In this document: positions 20,821-29,816 of the stretch, piece by piece
Layout: each line of letters starts with the position of its first letter
Position numbering within the stretch: the stretch's first letter is position 1
DNA from: Chara braunii
Taxonomy: Eukaryota > Streptophyta > Charophyceae > Charales > Characeae
Direction of reading: 5' to 3'
DNA length: 43,023 nucleotides
Assembly: GCA_003427395.1 (NCBI GenBank)
Contig: BFEA01000340.1
Span: 16,595 to 59,617 of the forward strand
Program-made: the position numbers and the translations under genes
Notes under the pieces: generated by a model
The model's input: the letters and a program-made list of their open reading frames with translations, nothing else
The model's database searches: none
Told to the model about the DNA's origin: nothing

Positions 20821-20954
20821 TTGCCATTCGGCCTCTTTTATTTTTTTTATTTTTTATCTGTTGATTAGGGCCGGGAGGAAAGTATTGTTGGGTTGGTTCC
20901 CTACCTGCGTTTTCCCTCCCACCCACCCCTTTGCATGCATTTCCGGGTTGGTAC

Positions 20955-21140
20955 AGTGCCACGTCAGCAGTCCCACGTCAGCAACAGTGCCACGTCAGCA
21001 GCAGTGCCATGTCAGCAACAGTGCCACGTCAGCAGTGCCACGTCAGCAATAGTGCCACGTCAGCAGTGCCACGTCAGCAACAGTGCCACATCAGCAGTGC
21101 CACGTCAACAGTGCCACGTCAGCAGTGCCACGTCAGCAAC
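20955..21140 (+). repeat. 12-copy GTGCCACGTCAGCA array
   Basis: Twelve units of 14 or 17 bases (GTGCCACGTCAGCA with an optional 3-base tail) lie directly upstream of the gag ATG. Nine keep the core CCACGTCAGCA. The opposite strand reads TGCTGACGTGG, which contains TGACGTGG, a bZIP (G-box/C-box hybrid) type binding sequence. The array sits where a leader or promoter-proximal region would be, and no 5' LTR is present. An open frame runs through it into gag, but the translated repeat is probably not part of the protein. Confidence 0.85.
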
Positions 21141-22900
21141 ATGACGGGCCCAACTCTGGGCATGCCAGGCCAACTGGCCAACGAGTCTATTGCCGACTAC
21201 AAACAGCGGTTCCAGACTCAGCTCGCACTGATCGAGGCTGAGGAACAGCACCTGTTGGCAGCCGAGGCTGCCCGCCTACAGGCTGAAGCAGCGACAACAA
21301 CTGAGAAGCAGCGGCTTCAGGCCGAAGCAGACGCAGATACCCAGGCACGCCGCAAGGAAGCCCAGGATCTGCTGCAGCGGCATAAAACCACCAGCATTGA
21401 AAGGCTCAAGTTTTGGCACTTCGAACCATCCGAGGAGCATGATGACGCGACACCGGAGGAGCAGCACAAGGAATTCATGGCCAAGCTCATGACCAGGTTG
21501 GTTTACACCTGTAACCACCTGCAGTCCGAGCTGGCGAATCTCCAGCGGGGTGTGCGGAACCACAAGGCTCAGCACGAGGATGCAGCACGGGCACTTGATT
21601 CCCGTGTACAGGACTTGGAGCAAGTTGCACCAAGACCGGAGGCTGGCGAGTCGAGCAGTGCACCCTCTGCCCGCCAACTGGAGGAACGCGTCGATCACGT
21701 AGTGGCAATGCTAGGTGATATTAGCACCTTCGCAGCGCCAGCCACCATCAGCCAGCAGCTGGACACACTGAAGACCAATATCAGGCAGCGACAACAGTCG
21801 TCCGACCTCGATCGCAGCACCAGCACGACGAATCATTACAAGATGCCGACTTTCCGGATCGAGAAGTTTGATGATTACACACATCAAGACCCGGTCGTCT
21901 GGTGGCAAGGATTCACAACGGAGTTGGGGATTCATGAGGTCCCCGAACATCTGTTCATCGGCGCGCTGTTCCTTAACGCCAAGGGAGGATGCCAGATCTG
22001 GCTCAGCCATATGGCAACCGTCCACGGCGTCCAGGTCTTCGACCTACACAAGAAGGTCTCCTGGGAGGATCTGACAAAGGAACGGAAGAAGCGGTTCATC
22101 GTTGCTGACGCCCCGACGCTCGACATCAACCGCATCTTCACGAAGGCTCAAGGAAACACAACGACACGCAATTGGCTCACAGATTGGCAGAAGATCGAGG
22201 CGACGCCCGATCTGGAGTTGCCATTTCCGCATCTGCGCCGAGAGTTCTACAATCGGTCATGCGCCGCTTTGAGCCTCACACTTGGTGATCACGAGCAGTA
22301 CAACACCTTCGCCGAAATCATCAACAAGGCAAGGGAGATCATCAAGACAAACAGAGCAACTGCACATGAGAAATCAGCATGGCAGCCAACCTATGTGGAG
22401 AAGGTGAAAACTGGTCCGCGACCGCAGCAGTTCGCTACAGTTCAAACGGACAACATTGTGGAAGACCCGGCAGCCACCCAAGCGTCACGTGAGGGAGATC
22501 AGGTGGCTGCTGTCCAGCCGCGAAGCAACAACAAGTCCCGAGGAAACGAGAAGGCGAAAACCGCATCGCCGGCCGTAAACGGACAGCCAGCACCATGGGT
22601 CAAGTTTCACTTGACCGAGGTCGAGTACAAGTACCGCCGTTGTTACGGCTGCTGCTATTGGTGCAATAGCACCAAACACAAGACCTCCCCCTGCCAGGAT
22701 AAGGGCAAGGAGGATGTTCGGCCTCGTATCAACTCGGGAAATTTAGTTGCGCAGGAGGTGAGGCGACTCCACCTCTCACTCCGCCAGATTCGGCCGCCTT
22801 GCTAGTGGCCTCCTACACATCTGGGGAGGATGCGAATGTCGCAAGTCCTCGGTACACTTACGAGGGCTATGCTGTCCACTTGGTCCCACCGTTGGACTAA
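21141..22900 (+). pseudogene. gypsy-1 gag
   Basis: Gag polyprotein that would form the virus-like particle and bind RNA. The likely start is ATG 21141, just after the repeat array. Residues about 20-80 are Ala/Glu/Gln-rich and look coiled-coil. A central region around 21.84-22.35 kb (MPTFRIEKFDDYTHQDPVVW onward) matches the retrotransposon gag capsid-like domain. Near 22.65 kb CYWCNSTKHKTSPC is a CX2CX4HX4C zinc knuckle. Around 22755-22763 the frame shifts by one base. In the shifted frame the sequence reads on (SAALLVASYTSGEDANVA) to a TAA at 22898, after which the protease-RT region continues in the same frame. Gag and pol were probably one ORF. Confidence 0.85.
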
Positions 22901-24940
22901 CCGCTCCACGTGCAACAATCTACCGCATGCACGGTTTCATCACCATGGGCAACCGATTCGGCAGCTTCGCCGCCATCTACCGCCGGGGATTCAACGTCAT
23001 GGTCAAGACTTGAAGAGCTCGACCTGTTGACTTTTGCGGACTTCCAATGGATGCCCCTTCCCCGGTCCAGTCGATTGCCGAAACCGCATGGCAATGAGCT
23101 CATGGCACAATTGCGGGATTACTTGCACACTGCAGTACCAACTCCGTTGATGGACGCCGGAGTAGAGGTCGTCGACCTTCACGCCAACATTGCGAAGATC
23201 GACCGCGAGTTCAAGACACAACGGTATGACGACATCGACGCACCATTGTTATATGTACGCATTCAGATCGGAGAGGCGACCTGCAGCGCTTTGATCGATT
23301 GCGGAGCATCTCGCAACTACATGAGCCAAGACTTTATGGTACGCGCCGGCCTTGGCCCACGCGTCCGGAGGAAGTCCCAGCCTACGCAAGTCACATTGGC
23401 AGACGGTTACACACACAAGTCAATAGACCGGTGCATAGATGACGTCCCCGTGTACTTTGCCCCGCATGCAAGCAAGGCGGTGTCCCTCGATATTTTGGAC
23501 ACGAAATTCGACATGATCTTGGGCATGTCATGGCTGCGAAGCGAGGATCACCCGGTGAACTTCTACCGCCGCACCGTTCCCGTTCGTGATCGGAACGGAG
23601 TACTAGTCCCATGCACGGTAGCTCCTCCTCACCCTTCGATCAGCTGCCACGTGGTGTCCGCTGCAAGCATGCGAGCTTCCATCATTAGAGACGACATCGA
23701 GGAGATGGGGGTGTGTTTTCTCCACACCCTCCTGCCCCACGACGCTTCACCGACGGACTCATCTTCGGACCCACGCATCACCGAGCTTCTCGATGCCTAC
23801 GGCGACGTGTTCGAAGGCCCGCACGGAGTAGTACCGGATCGGCCCATCCGCCACGAGATCATCCTCGAGGACGGGGCCGTACCTCCGCGCGGTTGCATCT
23901 ACCGAATGAGAAGGGAAGAGTTAAGTATGCTACGGGCACAACTCGATGACCTTCTGGAGAAAGGCTGGATTTGGCCTAGCTCATCGCCATACGGTGCTCC
24001 TGTTCTCTTCGTCCGGAAGAAGAACAAGGATTTGCGGTTGTGCATCGATTATCGCAAGCTCAACGCGCAAATGATCAGAAACGCCGGCCCTCTTCCACGC
24101 ATCGAGGACCTTCTCGGACGACTGAGCGGCGCCAAGTTCTTCTCCAAGCTTGACCTCAAGTCGGGATATCACCAACTCGAGATTCGGCAGGAGGACCGCT
24201 ACAAGACCGTGTTTAAGACGCGTTATGGGCATTTCGAATGGTTGGTTATGCCATTTGGCCTTACGAATGCCCCGACCACTTTCCAAGCGGCTATGACAAC
24301 GGAGTTCCGACACTTGCTGGATCGATTCGTACTTATCTACCTCGACGACATCCTGGTGTACAGCTGGAGTTTGGACGAGCATGTGGAACACCGACGCACC
24401 GTTTTGGAGCGGCTACGACAAGCCAAGTACAAAGCCAACTGCGACAAATGCGAATTCGCGCGGCAGGAGCTGGAGTACTTGGGACATTATGTGACGCCGC
24501 AAGGCATCCGTCCGCTTGCGGACAAGATCGAGGCCCTCCACGTATGGCCCGAACCCACCAACACCACAAACGTCCGTTCCTTCATGGGGTTGGCGGGCTA
24601 CTATCAGCGATTCATCACCGGATACTCAAGGATTGCTGCACCTATGACGAGATTACAATCGCCAAAGGTGCCATTCGTATTCGATGACGACGCACGCCGG
24701 TTATTCCAAGCACTTAAGACGACCATGCTCATGGCACCCGTCCTTAGCATCTATGACCCCATCCTGCCTACGAGAGTGACAACTGACGCTTCCGACTACG
24801 GCATTGGGGCAGTCTTGGAACAACACGACGGCGACGACTGGCACCCTGTGGAGTATTTCAGCCACAAAGTGCCTCCCATCAATTCGCTTGATGATGCAAG
24901 GAAGAAGGAGCTGCTCGCGTTCGTGATGGCTCTCAAGTGA
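22901..24940 (+). pseudogene. gypsy-1 protease, reverse transcriptase and RNase H start
   Basis: Frame open from just after TAA 22898 to TGA 24938. The retropepsin-like motif ALIDCGASRNYMS lies at about 23285-23325, with Cys where plant gypsy proteases often have Ser (D-S-G). RT: LRLCIDYRKLNAQ, FSKLDLKSGYHQL, VMPFGLTNAPTTFQ, and the catalytic YLDD at 24338-24349, intact. RNase H begins with TTDASDYGIGAVLEQ. The frame stops after LLAFVMALK at TGA, in a context where family members continue with a basic residue and WRHFL; the sequence resumes WRHFLLG in the same frame. The stop is one C-to-T change from CGA. No upstream ATG is needed if it was fused to gag. Confidence 0.9.
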
Positions 24941-25687
24941 TGGCGACACTTCCTCCTTGGGCGTCGTAGGTTCACATGGGTCACGGACAACAACCCATTG
25001 ACCTACTACAAGACGCAGGATACGGTGAGCAGCACGATCGGGCGATGGATGTACTTCATCGACCAATTTGACTTCACACCTAAACATCTCCCCGGCCTCT
25101 CCAATCGCGCAGCAGATGCACTCTCGCGAAGACCCGATCTTTGCGCCATGACACATCATGCCTTCGCATTCGACGAGGAACTTCAGCGACACTTCATCCG
25201 GGGCTATGAGTCTGATCCGGACTTCGCCACGTTGTGTGCGCAACTATCTTCGGATCACCCGCCGGCCAGCCACTATCGCATTGCCGACGGGTACTTGCTC
25301 CTCCACTCGAGAGGCAAGGACTTATTGTGTGTCCCACGAGACCGTCGTCTTTGGACTCGCCTTCTCGGGGAGTACCATGACTCGCGACTCGCCGGCCATT
25401 TCGGAGTCAACCGCACTATTGCACGGCTTCGACAACGATTTCGATGGCCCGACCTCGTTACCGATGTCACTCAGTATTGCGACTCTTGCGAAGTTTGTCG
25501 ACGAAGCAAGCCCCGCAATCGCAATCCCTACGACGAGTTGCGCCCAATGCCTATCCCACAGGAACCCGGCCTCTCCATTGCCATGGATGTCACCGAACCA
25601 TTTCCCCGCGATCGCCTCGGGCACGACGACATCCTCACGGTTGTGGACCGTTTGAGTAAGTATGCGCGTTTTCTCCCTTGCAAGTAG
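24941..25687 (+). pseudogene. gypsy-1 RNase H end and integrase N-terminal half
   Basis: Same frame as the preceding pol segment, between TGA 24938 and TAG 25685-25687. VTDNNPLTYYKT and LPGLSNRAADALSRR close the RNase H domain. The integrase zinc-binding HHCC domain follows (HDSRLAGHFG, then CDSCEVC), and then the start of the DDE core with AMDVTEPFP and DDILTVVDRLSKYARFLP. The TAG is one C-to-T change from CAG. The integrase would insert element cDNA into chromosomes, but this copy could not make it whole. Confidence 0.85.
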
Positions 25688-26727
25688 TACTCCACGGCTC
25701 CCGAGCTGGCACGCCTCTTGCACACCGGTTGGATTTGTGGCCACGGTGTACCGGAAGACATAGTCAGCGTCCGCGACACTCGCTTCATGTCGGCATTTTG
25801 GACTGCTCTCATGCAGGAGTCCGACATGAAGATGATACCAAGTTCGGCTCGGCATCCACAGACGGTCGGGAAAACGGAGCGGGCACATCAAACCGCTCAA
25901 ATGATGCTTCGTACGCTCATCCGTCCGGACCAGAAAGATTGGGTTGACCGCCTCCCCGACATCGAGTTCGCCTACAACACTTCGGTGCACCCGGCGATCG
26001 GCGTGACTCCATTTGAGTTGCACCACGGTGGACGGAAAGGCCGTATCTTCGCCGACCTTCTCCTCCCACGACCAGCCGACATCGACGCCGCTTGCTCTCC
26101 TGCTTCCGTCCGGAAGTACAGGGAATTGCTGGCTCAAGCCCGCGCAAATATGCAAAATGCTCAAGTCCGCATGCAGCATCAAGCCAACAGCGTCGCGTGC
26201 CATGTCCTATCTGCGCAGGTGATCTGGTTTGGGTCTCCGCGGAAGAGTTTGCACTGGAACAGGATGTTTCACGCAAACTGCTTCCCAAGTGGTTTGGACC
26301 TTGGTCTGTGACAGGAGCCGCGGGCGATGAGCCCGATGGCCCTTCATTTGTGATCAATATCCCGACGCATCTGATGGTCCATCCAGTCTTTCACGCCTCG
26401 AAGCTGGCAACATATACACCAGCTAAGAGCGACGACATCCCGGGCCGACGATCGCAGGACCCTCCATCTATGGATGGGCATCAGGAAGTTGACCGCGTCA
26501 TCACGGATTGCAAGTACGGCAGCAAGCCTCGCCAGTACAAGGTTACATTCAGAGCATGCGACCCCGACGACACTCGGTGGATTTCAGGAACAGATTTGAA
26601 AGCATCCACACCGTTGATCTACGCTCACTACGAGCGACAAAGGTTAGCTCAGGGACCTTCACGACCTGCCCCTCCCACCCGGACTGTGGTCCCTCCCTCA
26701 GACAGACAGCTTCGCCCTCGCAGGTAA
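25688..26727 (+). pseudogene. gypsy-1 integrase core and chromodomain-like C-terminus
   Basis: Continues the integrase core: YSTAPELARLLHTGW, then VRDTRFMSAFW where the family has S-D-R-D, so the second catalytic aspartate is V. HPQTVGKTERAHQ follows, in place of H-P-Q-T-D-G-Q-T-E, keeping the catalytic Glu. Near 26190-26200 the frame shifts by one. The remainder (GDLVWVS, KLLPKWFGPWSVT, HPVFHASKL) is the conserved integrase C-terminal part. The last 60 residues (VDRVITDCKYGSKPRQYKVT, DTRWISGTDLK, LIYAHYE) look like a divergent chromodomain, which would make this a chromovirus-like element. The chromodomain call is tentative. Confidence 0.8.
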
Positions 26728-26739
26728 GCTCGGTCTTTC

Positions 26740-26752
26740 AAGGAGGGGGGGG
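26740..26752 (+). promoter_or_regulatory. polypurine tract of gypsy-1
   Basis: AAGGAGGGGGGGG immediately precedes the TG that opens the 3' LTR. In LTR retrotransposons this tract resists RNase H and primes plus-strand DNA synthesis. Confidence 0.85.
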
Positions 26753-27937
26753 TGTGGGACACTGCGTAGCCACACGGGCCTGCAGGGCCCGTCCCGCATT
26801 CTCAGCCTAAAAGCCTAGAAATAAGGGCTTACAGGCCCCTGTCGTTTCAGCCTGAAAGACTGAAAAACGAGGGCCTGTAGGCCCTATGTCGTTTCAGCCT
26901 AAAACAGGGCTTTTCAGCCCTGAGGCTTTTCAGCCTGAAACGGAGGGCCACTTTCGGGCCCTCATAAGATCGACCTGTCCTAACACTCAGGCACAAAACC
27001 AGGGTTTCGGGAACAGGCTATCTTTAGCCTGTTTCCCACGACAGCCTCAAGCAGGAGCTACAGCGGCAGCCCTTGACTCCCTGCGGCATCGGCAAGAGCA
27101 GCCTCCTGGACTGCCTCACCCTGCTGTCAGGAGGCAGGCCGAGTAGTACATAGGAAGTTCCCATGCACTTCACGGTAGGTAGTTAGACAGTAGGCAAGAG
27201 TAGTCTTCAGGATTCGGCCGCAGCACTCAGGAGGAGCGCTGCAGGGAGTAGCTTAGCGCTAGCAGTAGTCTTCAGCGCTGGGCGCTAGTAGCCGTAGCAG
27301 TAGTGTTCAGCGCTGGGCGCTAGTAGGTGGTAGTAGTAGAGTTGGGAGAGATGACTGGCGGAGGCCAGTGGGACTTACCTGTGGCGCCATAGCTCCAGCT
27401 CCATCTTCGAGGTACCTGCATCAAGGCGCCAACTTCCAGGTTAGTATCGGACTGAGAGAGAGAGAGAGAGAGAGTTCTTCTTCTTCCTCTTCTAAGTCCA
27501 CCATCTCTTCTTCCCCTCTCGCCACCTCACTTCTCAGTATCAGCGGACTACGACAGAGAGAGAGAGTTGTGACTTGAGACTTGACGACATTGGATCCAGA
27601 CTCGACATTGGGATTCAGACATTTTGACGAGGGACTATTTGGGCCTGTGCCGAAGACTTGGTGTTGACGACATTCCCATCTTCCCCTCTTCTTCGTCTAA
27701 CCCCCCTCTTCTTCGTCTGTGTATGGTTGGCGCATTCTTCTTATGTGAGCGCCAGACCCCTTCACACCATGGAATGATGATGATGATGTATGTTCGGGGC
27801 TGCATTGCAATATTGATTGTTCGGATCATTGGTATCTAAGTTTTCCGCTACGCTATCTTGTACTTTGTATTGAGAGGTCGGTTCTTGTTCTGGTCTGCAC
27901 CGTTACAGTATGCAACAGAGAGAGAGAGAGAGAGAGA
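26753..27937 (+). mobile_element. gypsy-1 3' LTR
   Basis: Starts TGTGGGACAC right after the polypurine tract and shares its whole layout with the inverted solo LTR at 16117-17383. The first 300 bases are rich in CAGCCTGAAA-type repeats and their complements (GGGCCTGTAGGCCC and similar), so they can fold on themselves. A (GA)n tract lies at 27454-27474. The right end is not resolved: similarity to the solo LTR fades near 27.90 kb, and the sequence runs into (GA)n and an assembly gap at 27938. Confidence 0.85.
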
Positions 27938-28042
27938 NNNNNNNNNNNNNNNNNNNNNNNNNNNNNNNNNNNNNNNNNNNNNNNNNNNNNNNNNNNNNNN
28001 NNNNNNNNNNNNNNNNNNNNNNNNNNNNNNNNNNNNNNNNNN
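27938..28042. other. assembly gap (105 N) inside (GA)n
   Basis: Unresolved bases flanked on both sides by GA dinucleotide repeats (27917-27937 and 28043-28116). The true repeat length, and even the adjacency of the two sides, is unknown. Confidence 0.99.
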
Positions 28043-28119
<77 letters not shown>

Positions 28120-28270
28120 ACGACACTTGGGATTTGGACTCGACATTGGGCAGAGACCTTGGGGGGGGACTGTTTGGGATTGATATCAGCGACATTTGAG
28201 TTGACGACATTCTCATCTCTTCCCCTTCTCCTTCGTCTCTTCCCCCTCCTCCTCATCTGTGTATGAGTTA
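28043..28270 (+). mobile_element. second LTR fragment of the gypsy-1 family
   Basis: After the (GA)n tract, 28117-28262 repeats in the same orientation the LTR segment found at 27575-27722. Shared landmarks are TTGACGACA, GACTCGACATTGGG, GGGACT-TTTGGG, TTGACGACATTC-CATCT and CTTCGTCT...CTGTGTATG. It is clearly diverged, so it is not a simple assembly copy of the first LTR. It is either a separate LTR or a stitch between copies through (GA)n. Confidence 0.7.
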
Positions 28271-28449
28271 GGCCTGGCACTTTCCTAATTCTACGAAAAT
28301 GTTTTCTTTCTCTGGCCTTGTGTACTCCTCTCAGCTGTCACGGCTGTCAGGTGAATGTATTATCCTAGAGTCAAAAGGGTAATCTCTGTGAAACTTCTCT
28401 CTCTTATCCTGACCTGCAACGCGGCTCTCTGTAACTAGCTTCCTTGTCA

Positions 28450-29230
28450 CATCGTGGCCAGGTTGACCATTTGTGTTGGTGAATGAAGTAGTGTTGACAG
28501 AACCTCTGTTGCTTTGCGGTGATCCCCCTGTTGGGCCCCTGCGATCCTCCAGATAAGCCTTGGTGTGCTGCCTTCGATGTCTCCTAGTTGACCTCCGTCC
28601 AGTCGTTCTCTCTTGAACTTGTCAATGATTCCTTGTTGTTTCATGGGGTCTTTTGGATGAGCTTCGCGGCTTTGTTCCAGTCTACTTGATATTCAGCCCG
28701 TAGTAGGTGGAGGAGAGTCTGCCAAGCCTGAGGCTTGGTAACAGTCTGACTAACTATAGCCTCTTTACATATTCTCTTCGGTATTATCCATAGTGTGAGA
28801 GGTCGAAGTCTCTGAAAAGGGGTCCTTTGCCATGCGACCAATACGGTTGGCTCGCTTAGGCCAGTTAGTCGTGTAATGCTGTTACCAGGTAGGGGTGTTC
28901 CCGTTAGGGAAGCCCACAATGATTCTGTTCTCTTCCAGAGCTGTGTCGCCTTTGAGCAGGAGTGCAAGCAATGCAGGTCTTCTGAGACCCCCTCATGACA
29001 GAGGGCACAAAGGTCGTCTGGAGCTGTTCTAGCCTCCTCTGATCGTCGCCTGATTAGCCACTTGTTGACGGGTAGTGCATGGTAATAGATGAGCCATTGC
29101 ATGCTTCTGGTGCGGGTGTTTCTGATTGCTAAAGGATTTGCCACGAGATCTGAGTCCCAGGCCCTAAACCTCCCTGCTCATGCTTCAGCCATCTTGCTGA
29201 AAGTGTGGCACTTATGTTGACCGCTCGCCG
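28450..29230 (-). pseudogene. LINE-D C-terminal fragment (zf-RVT)
   Basis: A 168-codon minus-strand frame (29144-28641) holds TRSMQWLIYYHALPVNKWLI, then CALCHEGVSEDLHCLHSCSK, the pre-zinc-finger and zinc-binding blocks of a plant LINE ORF2. Similarity then trails off towards 28450. The RT upstream is absent, so this is a strongly 5'-truncated insertion. It lies about 400 bases upstream of the photolyase-family exon at 29640, antisense to it. Confidence 0.75.
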
Positions 29231-29639
29231 TCGTAAATTGTAGCCAAACAGGGTTGTGTAGTCCAGGATGCTGGTTCTGCGCTCTATGCCCATTTGACCG
29301 TAGGATGTTTTCCATGCCCACTCATATCAGTGAGCAAGATGGAAAATGTCATAAAAAACAAGATGGCAAATGTGATAGAGGCATTGTTTTGGGTGCGGGT
29401 ATGTCAACTTTTGTTTTCGCACTCTGGATGTGTGACTTTGAGGTTTGCGGGCACACTGTTCACTGCCTTGTAAAGCAGCAAATGCTAGTTTGGTGAACAG
29501 CAAGGAAAAAGTTGATGGGCGCCTTGGTTTGGCCACTTCTATTTCAATTTACGTGTTTAAAGTTTGGCTGTGTGATGTTCTGGCCTTTGTACTGTTGTGG
29601 GATTAGATTTGACGCCTGGCTTTTTACTGGACCTTGCAG

Positions 29640-29816
29640 GCAGGGGGACGACCACCCTTGACATACCAGTCCTTCTTGAAGTTAGCCGGCAAGCCACCTC
29701 CGCCTATTGGAGATGCGCCAGCGAAAATACCATTGCCACCGTTAGACCTGGGAAATGAACTTGCTGTCATTGGAGTTCCAGATATTCGAGATCTTGGATA
29801 TGGCACTCCAGAGCTG
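29640..29816 (+). CDS. photolyase/cryptochrome-family gene, exon b
   Basis: A 59-codon exon between the acceptor GGACCTTGCAG and the donor GAGCTG/GTGACG, phase 0 on both sides. It encodes GRPPLTYQSFLKLAGKPPPP, matching the conserved G-K-P-P-L-(S/T)-Y-Q-S-F-L block of (6-4) photolyases and animal-type cryptochromes. A proline-rich linker follows, and then VPDIRDLGYGTPEL, matching the V-P-(S/T)-L-(E/D)-E-L-G-Y segment. This is the linker between the alpha/beta antenna domain and the FAD-binding helical domain. The Tyr-Gln-Ser-Phe-Leu wording favours the (6-4)/UVR3 branch over CPD photolyases or plant blue-light cryptochromes. The preceding intron (13058-29639) is 16.6 kb. Confidence 0.9.

Larger units (their letters stand above)
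14309..20825 (-). mobile_element. LINE-C: near full-length degenerate L1-like LINE
   Basis: In order on the minus strand: an ORF1-like N-terminal frame (20820-20356), an endonuclease (about 20.1-19.3 kb), a pre-RT linker (19.0-18.7), the RT (18.6-17.4), a solo LTR insertion (16117-17383), the linker (16.1-15.4), the C-terminal zinc-finger domain (15.35-14.8), a 3' UTR and a poly-A tail. Without the LTR it is about 5.2 kb, a normal size for plant L1-like elements. Many stops and frameshifts and a mutated catalytic box show it is dead. It lies in the first visible intron of the photolyase-family gene, antisense to it. Confidence 0.85.
20950..27937 (+). mobile_element. gypsy-1: 5'-truncated Ty3/gypsy retrotransposon
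   Basis: Order: short array, gag with a CCHC knuckle, protease, RT, RNase H, integrase, chromodomain-like C-terminus, polypurine tract, 3' LTR. RT/RNase H placed before integrase makes it Ty3/gypsy type. No 5' LTR or primer binding site is present: LINE-C sequence occurs immediately upstream (to 20825), so the left end is truncated or rearranged. Three in-frame stops, two frameshifts and substituted catalytic residues make it non-autonomous. Confidence 0.9.

Noticed and set aside
20955-21140. Possible CRISPR-like array
   Set aside because: Units are 14-17 bases with no unique spacers, in eukaryotic transposon context. It is a tandem repeat.
27848-28280. Frames of alternating Arg-Glu or Ser-Leu
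   Set aside because: They are (GA)n microsatellite and Ns, not protein.
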